Origin: Voacanga thouarsii
Lineage: Eukaryota; Streptophyta; Magnoliopsida; Gentianales; Apocynaceae
DNA: 64,000 nt
Assembly (NCBI GenBank): GCA_026120185.1
Contig: JANUWF010002362.1
Coordinates: 2,693,001 to 2,757,000 of the forward strand
Reading direction: 5' to 3'
Position numbers and translations under genes: made by a program. The stretch's first letter is position 1; each line of letters starts with the position of its first letter. Of this stretch, positions 25,900 to 36,322 are shown piece by piece. The notes under the pieces are model-generated. The model did not search any database and was not told where the DNA came from. It saw nothing but the letters and a program-made list of their open reading frames with translations.

Positions 25900-27377
25900 C
25901 TTAATTCTTGGTAGTACATTGCAGTGTACTTATTTATCCGGCGATGTATGATTGAGTGTTGTAGGCTGCGGTCTAAGTACAATGATACGTGGCGTTGAAG
26001 GTGAAGCCTTGAGAGCTTTGTATACAGGCCGACCTTCAGTTGAAGGAATGCCTGTGATGTAGAAATTGGGGAAATGATTTGGAATTGAAACATAGTTTTC
26101 CAAATATGATTTAGTTCTAAATAAACTCTTTTTTTTTTTTTTGAGACAGTTTTGAATTGTTTCCAGTGAACAAATGAAATACTTTTCCCACAAGGGTTTT
26201 ATGTACTTTATCTCCTTACTAAAGCACTACCACACACGGGACTCACTGAGTGATTTTCACCCACACGTGTGTTATTTTCCTTGAAAAATTTAGGATCAGA
26301 GGCGCAACGGAAGCGCGGTGGACTCCCGGAGGCTCATGCTACAACTTGGACCTATTGTATTCATGAGTGTATGTATCAGAAGCCAAATTCTTATACTTTT
26401 CTATGTTGGAAAAAAACTTTTCCGCTGCCTTTTGAGTAAAGTTTGTTATAAAGACCCCTTGTCTAAGCAATCAGACAGGGCGACATCCCACAAAGTTACA
26501 GCCCACTTCGTTATGGAAATATGGGGTGTTACATGCACGGCATGAGTGCTTGGGCATGCGCTAAGCCATTCAAATCACAAAATCAAGAGCTCCTAGCAAT
26601 TTGGGTGCATGACCAGATGCATAGCCATACACCAAAGCGAGCTACCCGTGCACAAGCCAGTTTTAAAGATTCCGACTTCGGCATGGTTGTGCACCTCGTA
26701 TGCATATCCATGCAGCTTCATTGAATATAATTTTATACTTGTTTTGTACTAGTTTTGGTTTGTTTTAGCATGCTACGAATTTGTAGTAGTTTGAGGACCT
26801 ATTTTACTTAATTCAAAGCTTCCTTTGACCCATGTTTGTAATCTTAAAGTAGTTTAGGGTTGGAACTCTATATATACCCATTATAGCATTGTAAACACAA
26901 GTTAGACTTTGAATATTTTGAGTTGAATCAATGCTCTTATAGAGCTATGAGACATGATTCATCTTGGGTATTTAAATTCCTTATGATTATCAATACCATT
27001 CTTAGGGTCTAATTCTTCCATTTGAATCTAGTCTTTAAACTATTTAGGATAGATCAATTAGCCTGTTAAGTTGGGTCTTAGATTCTTGAGAATCTAAGGT
27101 TCTTTTTACGGGTAGTATTTGGTTGCATAAATCTCTACTTCAAAGTGTTCTTCATTTCTTGTTGAATTAATGGCTTTTAGCTATGATTTAGAAGACTTGA
27201 TTCTTTATGTTTGGGTTCTAGATTCTTTATTTTAGCTTACGGTTCTAGTATTTTGGGTTAGGTATTTGCTTTCTTAATTAAAACTTTATTTTGTGTTACT
27301 TTTAGTTCTTGTATTTTTCTCTCATTTCTCGCCATGAAATTTACTTAAAAATTAGCCCTAAGAAGCTCACATAAAAG

Positions 27378-27390
27378 TTGGTATCAGAGC
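27378..27390 (+). promoter_or_regulatory. E1 primer-binding site (tRNA-Met type)
   Basis: TTGGTATCAGAGC lies three bases after the 5' LTR end. It is intact. Confidence 0.9.
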
Positions 27391-28442
27391 AAGGAGATCT
27401 TTGATCCTTGTCAAAGCTTGGTTCCAAGGAGAAAGGCTTCAAAACTAATGAATTATGTAACTTAAATTTGAGCTTCAAAAAGAGCAAGTTTTCTTTGAGT
27501 GTTCTTGTTATTTATGTGCTAAATTTGTTCCTTGTTAATAGTGTATCATTGGGGATTGAAAATTTCTTATGTGTTGCTGAAAATTTGGGCTAAATTTGCT
27601 TTAAAATTCTGCTATATTTTGAGTTTCAAAAATTACAAACAAGGTGTGTGAAATTTTGCCTGAGTAAACTTGTGGCTTTGAATTGTGGACTAATTTTTTG
27701 TGAACATTATCTTAAGTTTTTTAACTATTCAATTCAAGTGTTTTTGGGGAATTACTTGTCTAATTAAGCCTTCTTAGTTGTGAATTCTTATTCATGCTCA
27801 TTGCCTATCTATGTGCATTATGCTTTGTTTTTTAATGCTATGATCATTGGAATTGTTGCATTTTTTTGAATCTATCTTGCTAGTGGAGTTTAGTTATTCC
27901 ATCTAGTGCTAAATAGAGCTTGTTGAACTCTTAAATTTAATGAGTCATCTTTATTTGGCTTACTTCTTGTGGCCTTGTTTTTTGTTGTTCATTTCCATCT
28001 AAGACTCCTAGTTAACCATTTTTAAAGGGTTAGTAAACTCATCAAGTTTAGACTAGCTCCTAAGACATTGAGGAGGTTTTTGTTGAAAGAACTCATTGAG
28101 CAATTAAGTGATTGAAAAAGCAAAAAAGATTAGCTTATCTTTTATAAAATCTAAAAAAGAGTTAAACATGAGGGTTGAGTGACAATTCTTGAGTGGATAC
28201 ACGTTAGGGAATGATTGTGAAGAATTAGCTTCCGCTCTTATCTAAATTTTCTAAGTAAGAACCCTTGAAATTCCCAACATAATATCTCAAGATTCATTTG
28301 ATATTCAAACTGCCTTTGAAACTTTCAAACCAAAAATGGATGACATGAAGAGGGACATTATGGGATTGAAATATAACCAAGGCTAAGCCCCGCTAGACAT
28401 AAAAAAGCGAGATAAGCCCTAAAATGAGAATTAAGTACAAAC
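27391..28442 (+). pseudogene. E1 leader and start of gag, remnant
   Basis: About 1 kb of AT-rich leader follows the PBS. Near the end, 'KMDDMKRDIMGLKYNQG' (about 28330-28385) looks like a Gag N-terminal fragment. It is cut at 28442 by the family B LTR. Most of gag is missing between here and 34572, so a deletion happened in addition to the insertion. Confidence 0.5.
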
Positions 28443-28715
28443 TATAATACCCCACTTTTAGGTACCCTCAGACCTTATAGGAGAAGGTGCATTGCATGGA
28501 ATTATTATGTGCAAATGATAATAATTTAATGCATTTGTATGAGTATATATGATATTTGTGTTTGTTTATGTGTGTATTCATCTATTGAGTTAGAGGAATA
28601 TTTGGTTGAGCTAAGTGAGCTTTTATTTTGTTGAATAGAATGTAATGGAGGGGAATATGATATGGGGGTTGAAGGTGAAAGGAATTTATTACCGAATTAT
28701 TCACAAGGATTGATA

Positions 28716-28768
28716 TGGTCTAGTGGATAGAGCTTTGTGTTTAATTCCTTGAGACTTGAGTTTGAATC
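28716..28768 (+). promoter_or_regulatory. tRNA-like A box/B box module in family B LTR
   Basis: The A box TGGTCTAGTGG (28716-28726) fits TRGYNNARNNG. The B box GTTTGAATC (28760-28768) differs from GWTCRANNC by one C-to-T change. Box starts are 44 nt apart, as in A2 and A3 and in real tRNA genes. 'TAGTGGATAGAGCTTTG' is shared almost exactly with family A, although the surrounding LTR sequence has diverged. Confidence 0.65.
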
Positions 28769-29680
28769 CCAACTTATGCATATTTCTTGTTCTTCTCTTT
28801 TCTTGCCTATTTTCTCTCCATTTTCCCTTAGCTGAAATTCCATGCTAGCCGCCATCTTGGAGTTATTTCCTAAGATACAAGAGAGAGTTTATCTTAGAAA
28901 TTAAGAGATAAATGAGAAAATTTATCTTTTATTTTTTAAAAAATAAATATCTTTTGAATGAAGATATTATCTACATAAGAAGAATGTCTAGCATATATAA
29001 TCTGCTTTCTATAAGCTATATATCTTATACCATATCTTGTTTAGATCTATGTATTCTAAGTATATTAGGTGTTGAAACTGACGATTTCAAATGAGAAATC
29101 AGACTAGTGCAACGTCGGCTTGCCGACAGAAGCTCACGTATGAAGAATACATGTTTCTGATATTCATAGATTTGTAATTTATGTGGTATATATCGAATAG
29201 ATCTGAGAACTCTATGTAAGATCTGAATGAATTAGGAAGGAGATCTGGTATCCAGATCTATTCTACAGAATAGACTGAACCTTATGGCCATGGAGTTAAG
29301 GCCGCTGGTGGTTCCAGTATTATGTTGAGATGAGAATTCAATTCTCAATGGCCAAATTCAAATAGATCTACCCACAGATTTGATAGATCTAGTCTTTATA
29401 TAACACATAGATCATATCTCTAAGAACAGCATGAACCATAGATCCAAACTGGTTATTATATAAGATGACTGATAACTTGAATGTATTCCGTCTTATGGAA
29501 TCTAACGGTGATGATTACCAAGTTAAGGGAAGTATTTAAACAATGATTAAATACTTGTTGTAATTTATTGTTTTCATAATTCCTGCATAATGTCTTTTTC
29601 TAAGCTTTTCATATCCCCATCTTCATCCTCTTCTACTTCCCGTTTTCCTCTTTCCTTTCCGAGCAAAGCTTCCCGTACCC

Positions 29681-29694
29681 TTGGTATCAGAGCC
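29681..29694 (+). promoter_or_regulatory. Primer-binding site (tRNA-Met) of pararetrovirus-like segment
   Basis: TTGGTATCAGAGCC, intact, 115 bp before the movement-protein start. Caulimovirids and LTR elements both use this site. No TG...CA LTR end is seen immediately upstream. Confidence 0.75.
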
Positions 29695-29808
29695 TGATGA
29701 GGAAGTAAGGTAGATGATTCTTATTATCAGTATCTTATACCGTATCTTATTTAGATCTATGTATTCTTATCCTCCTCTTCATCCTCCTCCTATCCTATTG
29801 CTTCTTCC

Positions 29809-30507
29809 ATGCCTTCAAAGATCAAAGAAGAAGTCCACTTCTTGAATCTACAACAATCAATTGATAACTGGAAAATACCCAAGTTTTCTGACAAAGAAAT
29901 TTACAAAAATCCTTGGTGGTCACTCAGTAGTGACTATGTCATCAAAACTGTTGAAGAAATAGTCTAGATAGATCCTGGTACTCAGGAGATTAGACTTTTT
30001 ACCCTAAGTGCTCTGGAGAAATTCAGACAAAAATACAAATACCTTCATTTTGGTCTTGTCCAAATTGCAACAAAACCTTTGTCCATAGAAGGTCTTGACA
30101 CTTCTTTTCTTTTATGTCTTAGGGATACCAGATTCCTAAACTTCAATGATTCCCTGTTAGGCATGGTCAAAACTAGCCTATGTAGTGGACCAATCTACTT
30201 TGATTGTTTCCCAAATTTCACTGTCTCTCTTCAGGATAGAAACCTTTTAGATTCCTTAACCCTGAATGTATAGACTGCAAATTTCAAAATAAAAATTAGA
30301 TCTTTTCCAGTAGCAATCCTATGTAGAATTCAATACAAAGCTATGAACTCTACTTTTAATACTGGTGCTATGAGAGTATCGAACAAAGGAGAAAAAATCC
30401 TATTCCAAACAGAACTATCCAGATCATCTTTCAATTCCAAAGCCTATCTCATGGAATCGGGTAAGTCTCCTTTCAAACTGGTTATTAACCAGAGTCACTC
30501 CTTTTGA
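29809..30507 (+). pseudogene. Caulimovirid-type movement protein, broken
   Basis: Movement proteins of this 30K-superfamily type help plant pararetroviruses pass between cells. The frame from the ATG at 29809 shows the family's core order: a Lys/Tyr-rich segment with 'HFGLVQIATKPLS' , then 'GLDTSFLLCLRD' , 'NDSLLGMVKTSL' , 'GPIYFDCFPNFTVSL' and 'LDSLTLNV'. In-frame stops occur after 'VEEIV' (about 29965) and after 'LTLNV' (30271-30273). The frame shifts at about 30500, after which a Ser/Pro-rich tail runs in another frame to about 30783. It is an old inactive copy. Some plant retroelements also carry this domain, so a retrotransposon origin is the main alternative. Confidence 0.75.
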
Positions 30508-30795
30508 GAAACCAAAAAACACAACTGTCTCCGAAATACACCAATCTCTTTCTGGAAATGTGGAAATCACCTTCCAAAGGTCTTTTAGCCAAAGGATCTC
30601 ATATCCTCCTTCAAGCACCGTATCTAGAATAGGCACATCATCTAGATTCCAACCTCCCAGACACTCTACATCTTCTGTAGCAACTCAGTTACACGATATT
30701 GATTAGGATCTGAGGATTCCCCAAGCTAGGTATGTAGCTCAACCTGAATTTGATGATAATCCTATATCTCCTACCCATTCTTAGTGATTGGAGAT

Positions 30796-31610
30796 ATTAA
30801 TGTTTTACAAAATAATTTTGTCATAGACAAAGAATATTTGTGAAAAGAATTCTATTCTGTTACAAATATTTTGAAAAGAAATTGATTCTTTACACATTAT
30901 CAAGGATCTAAAAGAAAAGAGATTCAACATGCATATTATGAGTTTTTAAACTCAGTTAAAAAATAAATTGATTTCTTTTTATGGTGCGAAGCGTATGCTT
31001 CAATTAATAAAATTGATTATCCTTTTTTAGGTTCTGTTAATGTTTCAAAACTTTGGCAGACTTCCCAGGGAACAAATGTTTCTTCTGAGTTCCCTCTGGG
31101 ACAAAATTTTAAAATCCCATTAGGTGCAGAAACTATCACTGCTGCCCCTTTCAAAAGAAGATTGGAAACTGACCTTGAAGAACCAATCAAAGTAAAGGAT
31201 GTTCAAAGTCTTTTTGAACAAAACAACTATATGAATAAGTATTTGCAAACTATTCGTGAATATTTGATTTCAAAACCAAGTATCTCCAGTCCAGCAACTT
31301 CTGTGACATCAACTTCTCGTACCCCTTCAAGTATTCCTCTCTTTAAACCTTATGAAATTCCTATCCAATTTTGTGAGGAACTCAAAAAGACTTTTGCTCC
31401 ACCAATGCTCACAGAATTACAAAGAAGGATAGCAGAAATAGAAAAATCTATTATACCCGACACTCTTAGCACAAGTGTTAAACAAAAATAAGTTATTCCT
31501 AGATCACCCTCTACTCCAGCAAAAACAACCACACAACAATCTGTTTCTGTTTTTATAGGAAATTGACTCTGATTCTACTTCTGAACATATTCCAGAAGAA
31601 TATGTCTTAT
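30796..31610 (+). pseudogene. Coat/leader-like polyprotein part after movement protein, broken
   Basis: In the same frame as the movement protein core, translation gives pieces such as 'YEFLNSVKK', 'IDFFLWCEAYASINKIDYPF' and 'VQSLFEQNNYMNKYLQTI', with stops near 30841 and 30966. The longest open part is 31162-31491 (109 codons) and ends Lys-rich. A further acidic Ser/Asp stretch (IDSDSTSEHIPEEY) follows in another frame. The FEQNNYxNxYL-type segment recurs in caulimovirid-like plant polyproteins between movement protein and protease. A capsid role is inferred from position only, and no zinc knuckle is seen. Confidence 0.5.
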
Positions 31611-34571
31611 ACATTTTTGTTTCTTGAATTTTGAAAAAAAGAAAAGCTGGAAAAAAAATTTCCAGCCGTCAATTTTTTAGGATAAGGCTTTTCTAATTTA
31701 ATGTTTTTGAATTCTACGATATTAAGATAAAAATACAGATTTTATCTTTTGGAAATTACTTATTAATCTTTATTGAGACTTATTTAATCTTCTATGGAGA
31801 TAATTTTCTGGGAAATAGCAGCTTGAGTGCCGCCATTTTGGAGCTAATTTAGCTTAACAAAAACTCTTGTAGATAGGAGATAAACTTATCCAAAACATTT
31901 GCATATTACCTAGCATTTAAAATCAGAATTTTATTTATCTCAAAACTAAAATGTTATCCTCTCTTTCTCTCAAAATTTTGGCCTCTCTTATCTCTCTTTT
32001 TCCTTCATTATTTCAGTCATCAAGCTAAACAACAAAGTTGTTTTTCTCTCCTATTGTTCCTATTAGCCGAAATTAAGAAAGAACTATAGAAGTTCTTGAA
32101 GGGGATTTATCTCTTTTCAAAATTCTAAGAAGTTGTATCCTATCTTCTCTTAGATAAAGTTCGAGCCTATCTAAACTACACCACTCTTATCTTCTACACT
32201 CCAGGGAAATCAAAACACCCACTCCCCTACACACATTTTTGGCCATCACAACACACACACACACACGAAATTGCTCAAGCAAGAGCATACTCTCATTTGG
32301 TACAAAATCGAAACACATGATTTTTTCCCAAACTTTCTCTCGATCTCTCTCTCAACAAAAGACCACCTCTACTTCTTTTCCTTTTCCTCTTGTTTACAAA
32401 TGACACACAAAGGTACAAGACCAATCTTTGGTCATTGCTAATCATTTTTGACACCAAAGCAATTCAAGTCTTGCTTTATTTTCTCTCTCAAAACCAAAGT
32501 AACAAAAGATTAGTGGTTTTCTTCCTTCTCTCTCTTTCTCGCAGCAAACACCCTAGGTGAGTGATCTACCATCTCCTTATTTTCTATTCTTCCCTTCGTA
32601 GACCGAAACAAGGCTCTTAACTCTTTTTTCCCTTGCAAATGCGTGAAGCCTTGACTACTAGGGCAAGCTTTGTTGTCTCTTTCAATCAGATCCAAAACAA
32701 GATTAAAAAAGCCACATTTTTTGTTCTTTTTCAGGTTATTCGAAGAAGAGGTAACCCAAGTCACATTTCTAAGGAGTTAGATATGTGAAGTGATTATATA
32801 TTCATTATGTTAGGAATATGATTATGTGTTGGGTCAGTGATACTACTTATTTGGTGTGAGCATGATATGATAATTGTTTAGGAAAGATAGGATATTTATA
32901 TTAGTTTGAGCATGACTAGATTATTCATATGACAATAGGAGATTTATGATATCTAGAAGGTTTGATCTTAGTATATTTGGGGATTTTTGACAATCTTTTG
33001 ATATGAGCACGCAATTGGGGGATATTGTTGCTATTATTATGTTATCTATCTAAGTATTCTTAATAAATGCATGTCTTTTATTTGAGATGATCCTATAAGT
33101 GATGGATGATTGAATATTGTGGTTGAGTCTATAATGATGTATTTGAAAGACATTTATGCTATGTCATTGTTGTATGATCACTTTGGGTTACATTGAAGAA
33201 TCGATTGATTTATATAGATTTAATCATGTGATGTTTAGGAAAGTATGAGATCTATGATTATTATTTGGAGGAATTTATGCAATGATGAGGTAGTTGAATA
33301 TGAGAATGCCAATTAGGATCTTAGATCTGCTTGATTTGAATGACGTTGATTGTACCATGTATGACGACATGTTTTGACTATGAATCATTATATGGTTTTA
33401 GATAAATGATTTATCTGAAGTGAAGGATCAAAGCAGCTGGTATTCATTTTCTGGCTGAACTAATACAAGTAAGTCCTTGCATAAATGATTTTCTTGTATA
33501 AAGCTCTTGTTTGCAAGTCAATTATATTTTGATAATGTGTTAAGTATGATTACTTGGTTTGCAAGCATGGACTGGTTGCTATATGATTTTGACAAACGAG
33601 ATTTACTCCAATAGTTTTTTTTTTTACATATTAATCCTTTTTATTTTTGCTCAAATGTACTTGTTAAATGTTTTTAAAAACTTACTTATGGAAAATGCTT
33701 TCAAAACCAAGGTATTTAGAAATGATGGTTTGAACACATTCTTGATTGATTATATTATGTTGAGTACTCAATAAGGGTAGGCTACTGGTGCTGGTCTTTG
33801 TCAGTTAGGGCCAGTCTTCCGGTAGGTGGCCACATCCAAAAGATGAACTCTAGTTGGGGAAGCATCAGTACTAGTAGATCGAGCCATCCGAGCTAGCACT
33901 AGTCTATAATAACTAATATCTTGGAGTAGACAACTGGCAAATTTTGGGATGAGAGATGGAGGAGCATTTTATCCTGTGGGTTGCACGCCTATCTTGTATC
34001 ACATGCACAAAGTGTGGTATCCTTATTGTTTTGATGCAAAATATGTGGCATCTTGACCATTCTCTTGCCATGGTGCACAAAGTGTGGTGTCATGGCTGTT
34101 TTTAGAGTGGTTATTTATTAATGTTTTATACAATGTGTGACAATGAAAAAACACCACTCTTTATTTTGAGCAATTAAATTGATATTTGCAAATGCTTTTC
34201 TTATTTATCAACTGTACATACATGAAACTTCTTTGAATTGTAAAAGAGCACATACATGACTTACTGAGATGTAAATCTCACACCTTTTGTATCATGTTTT
34301 TAGGAATTAACCGCTTTGAGCAAGTTGGACATCCCTAGAGATTGAAGATTCTCTTATAATCTAGTTGTATTTCTTTTGAGAGCTGTTGATTGATTTGATG
34401 TAAAACTTATATAAGTTTTTGAGACAGTTGTAATAAGTATTTAATTTCTTTTATTTATTTAGAATTTCTTTCTTTACCTCGTTAGAAAGACTCCTGACCC
34501 TTTGGATAGGGTAACATCCCCGCCCTTTTTAGGTACATCTGTAGTAGGGTGTACATAAACTTGCACTACTA

Positions 34572-35335
34572 TTGTATGAGCAACTAAGAAAAGGTTGGGA
34601 TAGCCACTCTGTGATGGGTTATCCAAAATTTCCAATGAAGGGAAGAGATAGGAAAGGTTTGGAGTTAGGTAAAGGAAGACATGAGAGTAAAAATTTGAGT
34701 GGTGTAAGAAGAAGAACTTATCATAAAGAGGCTATATACACTAATCCTATATTTAGCCACTCACCAAGCATGAAGAAAAAGCCACAAAGACAATCATTAA
34801 AAGCCATCTCAAAGCCTAAAAAAGAAGAAAGTAGTGAAGAAAGGCTTGAGGGTGGGAAGGTTTTTCCATTGATTGGTGTTATTTGAAAGATTGAGAATGC
34901 AAATGTTGTTGAGAATGAGGAGAATTCATAGAGAAGTAATGTTTTTTACACTCGATGTCTTATTCAACAAAGACCTTGTAGTGTAATCATAGATGGAAGA
35001 AGTTGCATCAATGTAATAATTGTTACCTTAGTGAAAGACATGGGATTAGAGACTTTGAGACATCCTAAACTATACAATGCTATTGGTTAAGTAATTATGG
35101 TGAAGTGAAAGTCAACACGTAAGATAAGGTTGAGTTTGACATGGGGGCCTATAATGATATAGTTCTATATGATGTGTTTCCAATGCAAGTGGGGAATATT
35201 TTGTTGGAAAGACCTTGATAGGGATGTGGTGCACAAGGGAAGGAAAAATAAATATACTTTGAAAAAAAAATGTAAAGAAGATTACTGTACTTCTATTATC
35301 TTCTAGTAAGGTACTTAAACATCAAAACATCATGA
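34572..35335 (+). pseudogene. Ty3/gypsy Gag C-terminus and aspartic protease of E1, broken
   Basis: Frame 34572-34886 gives a basic Gag tail rich in Lys, Arg and Glu. In the same frame, after stops, comes 'NVFYTRCLIQQRPCSVIIDGRSC', matching the common gypsy Gag-protease pattern in which IIDGGSC carries the catalytic Asp; here one Gly is Arg. 'VTLVKDMGLETLRHPKLY' continues the domain. After a frame change the region near 35150-35270 corresponds to the rest of the protease. The coding region ends about 35335, and an A/G-rich stretch leads straight to the 3' LTR, so RT, RNase H and integrase are absent. Confidence 0.75.
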
Positions 35336-35691
35336 GAGAAGAAGACAACAAAAGAAGAGAGTAGAGAAAGAAACAAAAATAAGAGAGAGAAAAAAGAAGA
35401 GCTTAAAGATACTACAAAAATGAGAAAAGATGATGGAGGAAAAATGAGAGTAATTTATTTGGAGTTGAAAAATGAAAACAAAGAGAATAGCAAAAGAATG
35501 ACAACGGAGATAAAACGAGGGAAATTTTCTTGTGCTTGAAGAAAGAAAATAATGAAGGGGAGACTACAAAGAAGAAAAGTGAAGATGAAGGGAAAATGAG
35601 TTGTATGCAGGAGAAAACTTTTATTTTTATCTTCACAACAAAATTCTTGTTTAAAAATTTATATAGGTGCTCATTCAAATACGAATGCATG

Positions 35692-35706
35692 CAAAGAAAA
35701 GGGAAA
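35692..35706 (+). promoter_or_regulatory. E1 polypurine tract
   Basis: GCAAAGAAAAGGGAAA immediately precedes the 3' LTR start TGATAGG. 35336-35691 upstream is purine-rich non-coding DNA. Confidence 0.75.
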
Positions 35707-36283
35707 TGATAGGAATCTACTAAAGCATGAAGCTATAGCTAAAGAAGGAGGAAAGAGATTTAAGTTGCATTCCTTGGTGCCTTGGGAAACCTCAAATTAC
35801 AAGGGAGATCAAAGAGTATTTCAAATAAACCAAGCTTTCAAAATAAAGACTATCAGGATTGTGAAGAAGTAGGTGCCAAACAGAAGGCTAAAAGAAGCTC
35901 AAAGTGTTACATAACTTATATGGAGATCTAAAGACATCCATTGCAACAAGGAAGAAATTAATAAGATCAAGAAAAGAGTGCAGAAATAGGGGCAACATGG
36001 CTTGACTGCATGGGCATGCACCAAGTCATGAAAATCGTAGAATCAAGAGCTCCCAGTAGTTAGGGTGCATGGCTAGATGCATGGTTGTGCACCAAGCTAT
36101 GCCTTTGTGCATCTCATATGCATTGTTATGAAATTTCACTGAAGATAATTTTATACTTATTTTGAACTAGCTTCGATTTATTTTAGCTTACTACGAATTT
36201 CCAATAGTTTTAGGACCTATTTTACTTAATTTCAAGCTTTCTTTGACCTAAGTATGTAATCTTAAAGTAGTTTAGGGTTAGGG

Positions 36284-36285
<2 letters not shown>

Positions 36286-36319
<34 letters not shown>
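36286..36319 (+). repeat. (TA)n expansion at the E1 3' LTR TATA box
   Basis: A 34-bp TA run lies exactly where the 5' LTR has the short TATA box CTATATATACC (26867-26877), with the same flanks GGGCTCTATA... and CCCATTATA. Confidence 0.9.

Positions 36320-36322
<3 letters not shown>

Larger units (their letters stand above)
22586..26533 (+). mobile_element. Family C giant solo LTR, copy C1 (3948 bp)
   Basis: Starts TGTAATACCTCGC, ends ATGGGGTGTTACA, and is flanked by the perfect duplication TGCAC (22581-22585 and 26534-26538). It is collinear with the LTRs of E3 (38015-46079 and 52183-55978) and with C2. E3's coding region places the family in the Tekay-like chromoviruses, whose long LTRs and TGTAACACCCC-type ends fit. 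No internal region, hence a solo LTR. It differs from its relatives by a private 25-bp minisatellite. The longest ORFs inside are short and unconvincing. Confidence 0.92.
22273..27374 (+). repeat. E1 5' LTR, split by solo LTR C1
   Basis: Segments 22273-22585 and 26539-27374. They match 35707-36459 plus 59817-60160, for example 'GAAGCTATAG', 'TAGTTTAGGGTT' and the end 'AGCTCACATAA'. The TATA box CTATATATACC is at 26867-26877. Confidence 0.88.
28869..31828 (+). mobile_element. Endogenous caulimovirid-like segment (leader, movement protein, coat-like part)
   Basis: A block of foreign character inside the family B LTR. It holds a leader-like region with TATA boxes near 29396 and 29452, a tRNA-Met-type PBS at 29681-29694, a movement-protein pseudogene and a coat/leader-like pseudogene. 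No protease, RT or RNase H follows, so only part of a genome is present. The outer borders are uncertain: the host motif GCCGCCATyTTGGAG appears on both sides (28848-28862 and 31829-31843), and a 10-bp repeat TTTATCTTTT also brackets it (28921-28930 and 31741-31750). Integrated pararetroviral sequences are common in plants; the exact genus is not determinable here. Confidence 0.65.
28443..34555 (+). mobile_element. Family B giant LTR, solo, carrying a pararetrovirus-like segment
   Basis: Starts TATAATACCCCAC (decayed from a TGTAATACCCC-type start) and ends AGTAGGGTGTACA. The flanks are CAAAC (28438-28442) and TAAAC (34556-34560), a 5-bp duplication with one transition. Its 3' part parallels family A (for example 'TGAGTACTCAATAAGGGTAGGCTA' region at about 33761 and 44896, then a gacatccc segment near the end), so B is a distant relative of A. 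No second LTR or pol region is present. 31851-34555 is non-coding LTR DNA with an (AC)n run at about 32250-32266. Confidence 0.8.

Noticed and set aside
31162..31491. Intact 109-codon gene
   Set aside because: It is the longest open piece of a longer frame with upstream stops, continuous with the movement-protein pseudogene.
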